36,944 nucleotides of DNA, taken from the NCBI GenBank assembly GCA_012719745.1, contig JAAXZS010000071.1, positions 1 through 36,944 of the forward strand, written 5' to 3'. The position numbers and the translations under genes are program-made. Source of the stretch: Clostridiales bacterium (lineage in GTDB: Bacteria; Bacillota; Clostridia; Oscillospirales; Oscillospiraceae). Positions 33,192-36,944 of the stretch are shown piece after piece; position 1 is the stretch's first letter; each line of letters starts with the position of its first letter. The notes under the pieces are model-generated. The model saw only the letters and a program-made list of their open reading frames with translations, did not search any database and had not been told where the DNA came from.

Positions 33192-36005
33192 ATGGAGTAC
33201 AAGAAAACACTGAATATGCCCAAGAGCGGTTTTCCCATGCGGGCGGGTCTGCCCAACCGGGAACCCGGTATGCTGGAGCAGTGGGAGAACATGGGTCTTT
33301 ACAACGAGCTACTGAAAAAGAACGAGGGAAAACCCCTGTTTAACCTGCACGACGGCCCTCCCTTCTCCAACGGCGACATCCACATGGGCCACGCCCTGAA
33401 CAAGGCTCTTAAGGACTTTATTACCCGTTCCTATGCCATGCGGGGCTACTATACCCCCTATATCCCCGGCTGGGATAACCACGGTATGCCCATCGAGTCC
33501 GCCATCATCAAAGAGCAGAAGCTTAACCATAAGGCCATGAGCGTGGCGGATTTCCGCTCCGCCTGCCATGATTACGCCGAGAAGTATATTCAGCGCCAGA
33601 TGAGCGGCTTTAAGCGCATGGGCGTGGTGGCCGACTGGGAGCACCCTTACAAGACCATGGACAAGGGCTTTGAAGCCGATGAAGTCCGTGTGTTTGGCGC
33701 CATGTATAAAAACGGCCACATCTACAAGGGACTCAAGCCCGTGTACTGGTGTGCCAAGGACGAGACGGCCCTGGCCGAGGCCGAGATCGAATATCAGGAC
33801 GACCCCTGCACCACCGTCTATGTGAAGTTCCCCATGAACGACGATCAGGGCAAGCTGTCCCACCTGGACAAGAGCCGCCTCTTCTTCGTAATCTGGACCA
33901 CCACCATCTGGACTCTGCCCGGCAACCTGGCCATTGCCCTGCATCCCGACGAGAGCTACGCTGTGGTGAAGGCCCCCAACGGTGAAATGTATATCATGGC
34001 CGAGGCTCTGACCGAAAAGGTCATGCACATCGGCGGCTTCGACAGCTATGAGATTGTGGAGACGCATCCCGGCTCCTTCTTTGAAAATATGCTGGCCGAT
34101 CATCCTTTCCTGCCCAAGACCTCCCGGCTGCTGCTGGCGGACTATGTCACCATGGATTCCGGTACCGGCTGCGTCCACACGGCTCCCGGCTTTGGCGCCG
34201 ACGACTACCTTACCTGCCTGCGCTACGGCATGGACATGGTGGTGCCTGTGGACGATCAGGGTCGCCACACCGACTACGCCGGTAAGTATGCCGGCATGAC
34301 CACCGACGAATCCAACCCCATCATTCTCAAGGATATGAAGGAGGCCGGTTCCCTCTTTGCCTCCGAGGACATCGTCCACAGCTACCCCCACTGCTGGCGC
34401 TGCAAGAGCCCGATCATCTTCCGGGCCACTCCCCAGTGGTTCTGCTCCGTGGATTCCTTTAAGGATAAGGCCATTGAAGCCTGCGAGGATGTACGGTGGC
34501 TGCCTGCCTGGGGTAAGGAGCGCATGGGCGCCATGATCCGTGAGCGCAACGACTGGTGCATCTCCCGTCAGCGCCGCTGGGGTCTGCCCATCCCCGTGTT
34601 CTACTGCAAGGACTGCGGCAAGCCCGTCTGCACCGACGAGAGCATCGAGACCGTTGCCAAGCTCTTTGAAAAAGAGGGTTCCAACGCCTGGTTTGACCGG
34701 GAGGCCGCCGACATTCTGCCCGAAGGCTTTACCTGTCCCCACTGCGGCGGCAAGACCTTTGAGAAGGAGACCGATACGCTGGACGGCTGGTTTGACTCCG
34801 GCTCCACCCACTTCTGCGCTATGGAGCGGGATCAGAAGTTCTGGCCCTCCACCATGTATATCGAAGGCGGTGACCAGTATCGCGGTTGGTTCCAGTCCTC
34901 TTTGCTGGTGGCCGTAGGCGCACTGGGACGGGGCGCTCCTTTTAAAGAGTGCCTGACCCACGGCTGGACCGTAGACGGCGAGGGCAAAGCCATGCACAAG
35001 TCTTTGGGCAACGGCATGTCCCCCGACGAGATTGTCAAAAAGTACGGTGCCGATCTGCTGCGCCTGTGGGCCGGTTCCGCCGACTACCGGGTGGATGTGC
35101 GCTGCTCTGACGATATTTTCAAGCAGCTGTCCCAAAACTACCTGAAGTTCCGCAACACCTCCAAGTTCTGCCTGGATAACTTGGTGGGCTTTAACCCCGA
35201 CGAGCTGGTGGCACCGGCGGATATGCTGGAGCTGGATCGCTGGGCGGTATCCCGGCTCAACAGCCTCATTGAAAAAGTCTTTTCCTATTATGATGATTAC
35301 GAGTTCCATCCCATTACCCACGCCATCAACGATTTCTGCGTGCTGGATCTGAGCTCCTTCTACTTTGACATCATCAAGGATCGTCTCTACTGCGACGAAG
35401 CCGATGGTCTTTCCCGCCGCAGCGCTCAGACCGCTATTTTCCTGATTCTGGACGCCATGACCCGCATGTTTGCCCCCATTTTGGCCTTTACCTGCGACGA
35501 AATTTGGCAGGTCATGCCCCACCGCGCCGCCGACGACGGCCGCAACGTGCTGCTCAACCAGATGGTGCAGCCCTACGAGGCCTATGCGCTGTCCGCTGAC
35601 GCCATGACCAAATGGGACACCGTGATGGCACTGCGGGGCGATGTCAATGTGGTGCTGGAGGCCGCCCGTGCCGACAAGCGTATCGGCAAGGCGCTGGAGG
35701 CTCATGTGTCGCTGTATGCCGGCGACGACGCCGCCAAGGCCGCACTGGAGGTTGTCAAGGGCCTTAATCTGGCAGAACTGTTTATCGTCTCCGACTGCAC
35801 GGTGGAGACCGGCGCTCCCGATCCCGCCAATGTGGTGGGTCAGGGTTCCGCCTTCCCGGGCCTTACGGTGGAGGTCACCGAGGCCAAAGGCGAAAAATGT
35901 ATGCGCTGCTGGATGCACAATCCCGCCGTTGGCAAGGATCCCAACTACCCCGATCTCTGCCCCCGCTGCGCCGCTGTCATGGCCAAGCTGCCGGTACTGG
36001 AGTAA
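33192..36005 (+). CDS. ileS: Isoleucyl-tRNA synthetase
   Basis: A 937-residue class I aminoacyl-tRNA synthetase. The HIGH motif appears as PPFSNGDIHMGHALNK near residue 57. The KMSKS equivalent reads MHKSLGNGMSPDEI near residue 602. An editing (CP1) domain lies between, with GTGCVHTAPGFGADDY. The C-terminal zinc finger is intact, with KCMRCWMHNP and CPRCAAV. The start at 33192 follows GGAGGAAAAGC; the ATG at 33177 overlaps that ribosome site and is rejected. Regulation is by the T-box leader upstream. The variant KMSKS sequence (MHKSLGN) is seen in related clostridial enzymes. The full length suits the bacterial-type enzyme. Confidence 0.98.
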   Translation: MEYKKTLNMPKSGFPMRAGLPNREPGMLEQWENMGLYNELLKKNEGKPLFNLHDGPPFSNGDIHMGHALNKALKDFITRSYAMRGYYTPYIPGWDNHGMPIESAIIKEQKLNHKAMSVADFRSACHDYAEKYIQRQMSGFKRMGVVADWEHPYKTMDKGFEADEVRVFGAMYKNGHIYKGLKPVYWCAKDETALAEAEIEYQDDPCTTVYVKFPMNDDQGKLSHLDKSRLFFVIWTTTIWTLPGNLAIALHPDESYAVVKAPNGEMYIMAEALTEKVMHIGGFDSYEIVETHPGSFFENMLADHPFLPKTSRLLLADYVTMDSGTGCVHTAPGFGADDYLTCLRYGMDMVVPVDDQGRHTDYAGKYAGMTTDESNPIILKDMKEAGSLFASEDIVHSYPHCWRCKSPIIFRATPQWFCSVDSFKDKAIEACEDVRWLPAWGKERMGAMIRERNDWCISRQRRWGLPIPVFYCKDCGKPVCTDESIETVAKLFEKEGSNAWFDREAADILPEGFTCPHCGGKTFEKETDTLDGWFDSGSTHFCAMERDQKFWPSTMYIEGGDQYRGWFQSSLLVAVGALGRGAPFKECLTHGWTVDGEGKAMHKSLGNGMSPDEIVKKYGADLLRLWAGSADYRVDVRCSDDIFKQLSQNYLKFRNTSKFCLDNLVGFNPDELVAPADMLELDRWAVSRLNSLIEKVFSYYDDYEFHPITHAINDFCVLDLSSFYFDIIKDRLYCDEADGLSRRSAQTAIFLILDAMTRMFAPILAFTCDEIWQVMPHRAADDGRNVLLNQMVQPYEAYALSADAMTKWDTVMALRGDVNVVLEAARADKRIGKALEAHVSLYAGDDAAKAALEVVKGLNLAELFIVSDCTVETGAPDPANVVGQGSAFPGLTVEVTEAKGEKCMRCWMHNPAVGKDPNYPDLCPRCAAVMAKLPVLE

Positions 36006-36030
36006 TACCAGTAGGCGCAAAAGAAAACAG

Positions 36031-36058
36031 TTGCATTTTTCGGAAATTCATGTATAAT
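36031..36058 (+). promoter_or_regulatory. Promoter before the tRNA-Ala repeat region
   Basis: TTGCAT (36031-36036), 16 bases, TATAAT (36053-36058). Transcription would start near 36065, inside the left arm of the following dyad, and run through both repeats into tRNA-Ala. Confidence 0.7.
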
Positions 36059-36090
36059 AATTGGGCGAGGCAATATGCCTCGCCCAATTA
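36058..36090 (+). repeat. Perfect 15-bp dyad at the transcription start
   Basis: TAATTGGGCGAGGCA (36058-36072) is the exact inverse complement of TGCCTCGCCCAATTA (36076-36090), loop ATA. It overlaps the last base of the -10 box and abuts the first repeat. It has no T-run, so it is not a normal ileS terminator. Confidence 0.8.
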
Positions 36091-36195
36091 GGGGGCGTAG
36101 CTCAGCTGGGAGAGCAAGCTATCCGCAAAGCGGGCCCCGACCACCTGACAACCTGCACAAAGCAAAATCCGAAAATTGAACAGATTCCACAACTT
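36091..36195 (+). repeat. 105-bp tandem repeat, copy 1, starting with a tRNA-Ala 5' fragment
   Basis: The first 25 bases are identical to bases 1-25 of the tRNA-Ala gene at 36301 (acceptor 5' strand and complete D-arm: GGGGGCGTAGCTCAGCTGGG and AGAGC). The remaining 80 bases have no tRNA anticodon arm or T-arm. It contains CCGCAAAGCGG, a small hairpin. Confidence 0.9.
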
Positions 36196-36300
36196 GGGGG
36201 CGTAGCTCAGCTGGGAGAGCAAGTGATCCGCAAAGCGGGCCCTGACCACCTGACAACTTGCACAAAGCAAAATCCAAAAATTGAACAGATTCCACAACTT
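36196..36300 (+). repeat. 105-bp tandem repeat, copy 2, immediately before intact tRNA-Ala
   Basis: Copy 2 differs from copy 1 at five bases only: the copy-1 positions are 36119, 36120, 36138, 36153 and 36171. Its last 80 bases lead straight into the real tRNA gene, so the array reads tRNA-5'-fragment, spacer, tRNA-5'-fragment, spacer, whole tRNA. Confidence 0.9.
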
Positions 36301-36376
36301 GGGGGCGTAGCTCAGCTGGGAGAGCGTACGGTTCGCATCCGTAAGGTCGAGAGTTCGATCCTCTTCGTCTCCACCA
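36301..36376 (+). tRNA. tRNA-Ala (anticodon CGC)
   Basis: A complete 76-base cloverleaf. Acceptor GGGGGCG pairs with CGTCTCC and includes G3-U70, the alanine identity pair. The D-arm is GCTC-AGCTGGGA-GAGC. The anticodon arm is TACGG-TTCGCAT-CCGTA with anticodon CGC at 36334-36336, reading GCG. The T-arm is GAGAG-TTCGATC-CTCTT, and CCA is encoded at 36374-36376. Confidence 0.95.
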
Positions 36377-36378
36377 AG

Positions 36379-36412
36379 AAAGCGGTTAAATCGATTGATT
36401 TAACCGCTTTTT
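36379..36412 (+). terminator. Terminator after tRNA-Ala
   Basis: A 14-bp stem AAAGCGGTTAAATC (36379-36392), loop GATT, GATTTAACCGCTTT (36397-36410), with five T residues at 36408-36412. Confidence 0.93.
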
Positions 36413-36688
36413 CATAACTTTTTGGAGGATTTTGAGGGCCTGCGAACCTGCCGCTTCCACGCTTTTTCGTAAAATTGGCCTCGCCTGGTTCGCATCCTAT
36501 TTTCCTATGTGAAAAAGAGGGCAAGAATTGACTCAAAAGCCATCCCTAAAATGCCACAGGCAAAACAGCCCCAAAACCTTAGAAGTTGCGAACCATACCC
36601 TGCGCTCGGTTCGCATCTAAATTTCCGAAAAGTATTGAAATATCAAGAAAAATCCAACTTCTCCCCAGAAGTACAATAGGGTACTCAG
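36413..36688. repeat. Gene-free spacer with two TGCGAACC/GGTTCGCA inverted pairs
   Basis: No supported gene. TGCGAACC at 36441-36448 pairs with GGTTCGCA at 36487-36494, and TGCGAACC at 36587-36594 with GGTTCGCA at 36608-36615. The right-hand elements match the tRNA-Ala anticodon arm (GGTTCGCATC, from 36330). The spacer is AT-rich. Confidence 0.6.
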
Positions 36689-36724
36689 GGCCAACATTCT
36701 GCAAAGAATGTTGGCCTTTTTTTT
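36689..36724 (+). terminator. Strong terminator before the last gene
   Basis: Stem GGCCAACATTCT (36689-36700), loop GCAA, AGAATGTTGGCC (36705-36716), then eight T residues. No coding gene ends just before it, so it may end a small RNA, or attenuate the gene that starts 30 bases later. Confidence 0.9.
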
Positions 36725-36753
36725 ATCAAAATACAATTTAAGGAGTGAACGGA

Positions 36754-36944
36754 ATGAAACAGACTGATTTTTTTGCGGAGATCGGCCTCGTGCTGCGGCG
36801 AGGCGGCTATGATACTTCCGCCCCTGACAATGGACTGTTGCCCGTATCGGCAGACGGGCTTCCCCTCTGCCGGATCAGCGAAACCGGCAGCGTCAGATAC
36901 CGTGACGCGGATATCGGAAGCTTGGAGCGCGAAGATGATTTGCA
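36754..36944 (+). CDS. Unrecognised protein, 5' end only
   Basis: The first 63 codons of a gene that continues beyond the window. It starts MKQTDFFAEIGLVLRRGGYD behind AAGGAG. The visible part is soluble, acidic and has no signal sequence. I do not recognise the family. Its position after a tRNA gene and repeats makes an accessory or integrated element possible, but nothing visible proves it. Confidence 0.7.
   Translation, partial: MKQTDFFAEIGLVLRRGGYDTSAPDNGLLPVSADGLPLCRISETGSVRYRDADIGSLEREDDL

Noticed and set aside
33309..36020. 903-codon reverse open frame opposite ileS
   Set aside because: Same codon-mirror effect; ileS is complete with catalytic motifs and a T-box leader. No start signal or recognisable motif on the reverse strand.
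36091..36300. Two additional tRNA-Ala genes
   Set aside because: Only acceptor 5' strand and D-arm are present. There is no anticodon arm, T-arm or 3' acceptor strand in either copy, and no plausible intron structure.
36091..36376. CRISPR array
   Set aside because: The units are directly adjacent 105-bp tandem copies with near-identical spacers, unlike short repeats with unique spacers.
36061..36417. Forward frame of about 118 codons through the tRNA-Ala array
   Set aside because: Not called as a gene because it has no ATG or ribosome site and its third unit is the tRNA itself. The third-position pattern is kept as a separate finding.
36312..36536. Reverse frame crossing tRNA-Ala (contains RIELSTLRMRTVRSPS)
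   Set aside because: This is a familiar false translation of tRNA genes and runs through the terminator.

Overview
The window is bacterial DNA with dense genes, short spacers, ATG/TTG starts behind strong AGGAGG-type ribosome sites and many hairpin-plus-T terminators. The gene set points to an anaerobic Gram-positive of class Clostridia: a one-chain pyruvate:ferredoxin oxidoreductase, a nine-gene V-type ATPase operon, a GlpP antiterminator, a MurT/GatD-type pair, a T-box leader before ileS, and a Kdp-type two-component pair lacking the KdpD sensor. The GC-rich, Gly/Ala/Asp-rich coding style fits the Oscillospirales, but I cannot name a genus.

Layout. 1-1522 (-): response regulator (cut by the window edge) and histidine kinase. 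1629-5481 (+): glycerol-3-phosphate module, made of a sigma-A promoter, a leader with a strong terminator, two FAD oxidoreductases, a DUF1667 protein, then glpP; a GNAT acetyltransferase follows. 6074-7386 (-): an XRE-type membrane regulator, preceded by a separately promoted 25-codon mini-gene with its own terminator. 7453-12455 (+): metallophosphoesterase, mnmG, murT and a GatD-like protein whose catalytic Cys and His appear to be gone. 12639-21362 (+): V-ATPase operon in the order G/H-I-K-E-C-F-A-B-D (ntpFIKECGABD), with a rotor subunit carrying the sodium-site residues. 21418-24580 (+): an AIM24-family protein, a frameshifted TetR regulator and a two-gene ABC exporter. 24599-28220 (-): nifJ with promoter and a Rex-like operator. 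28306-32805 (+): yifB, thiI, cinA and a small membrane protein. 32840-36005 (+): T-box leader and ileS. 36031-36412: promoter, 15-bp dyad, two 105-bp repeats that each begin with the 5' third of tRNA-Ala, then an intact tRNA-Ala(CGC) and terminator. 36413-36944: an AT-richer spacer with copies of the tRNA anticodon-arm sequence, a terminator, and the start of an unrecognised gene.

Working together. The glycerol-3-phosphate genes and GlpP form a plausible substrate-sensing antitermination circuit. NifJ makes acetyl-CoA and reduced ferredoxin and may be repressed through a redox-sensing site. The V-ATPase probably couples ATP to sodium movement. MnmG, ThiI, IleS and tRNA-Ala belong to tRNA maturation and charging.

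Most of the window is conserved core genome. The most unusual items are the tRNA-Ala 5'-fragment tandem repeat, the GatD-like pseudoenzyme, the promoter-peptide-terminator unit at 7200-7386, the glp leader and the A-tract frameshift in tetR.
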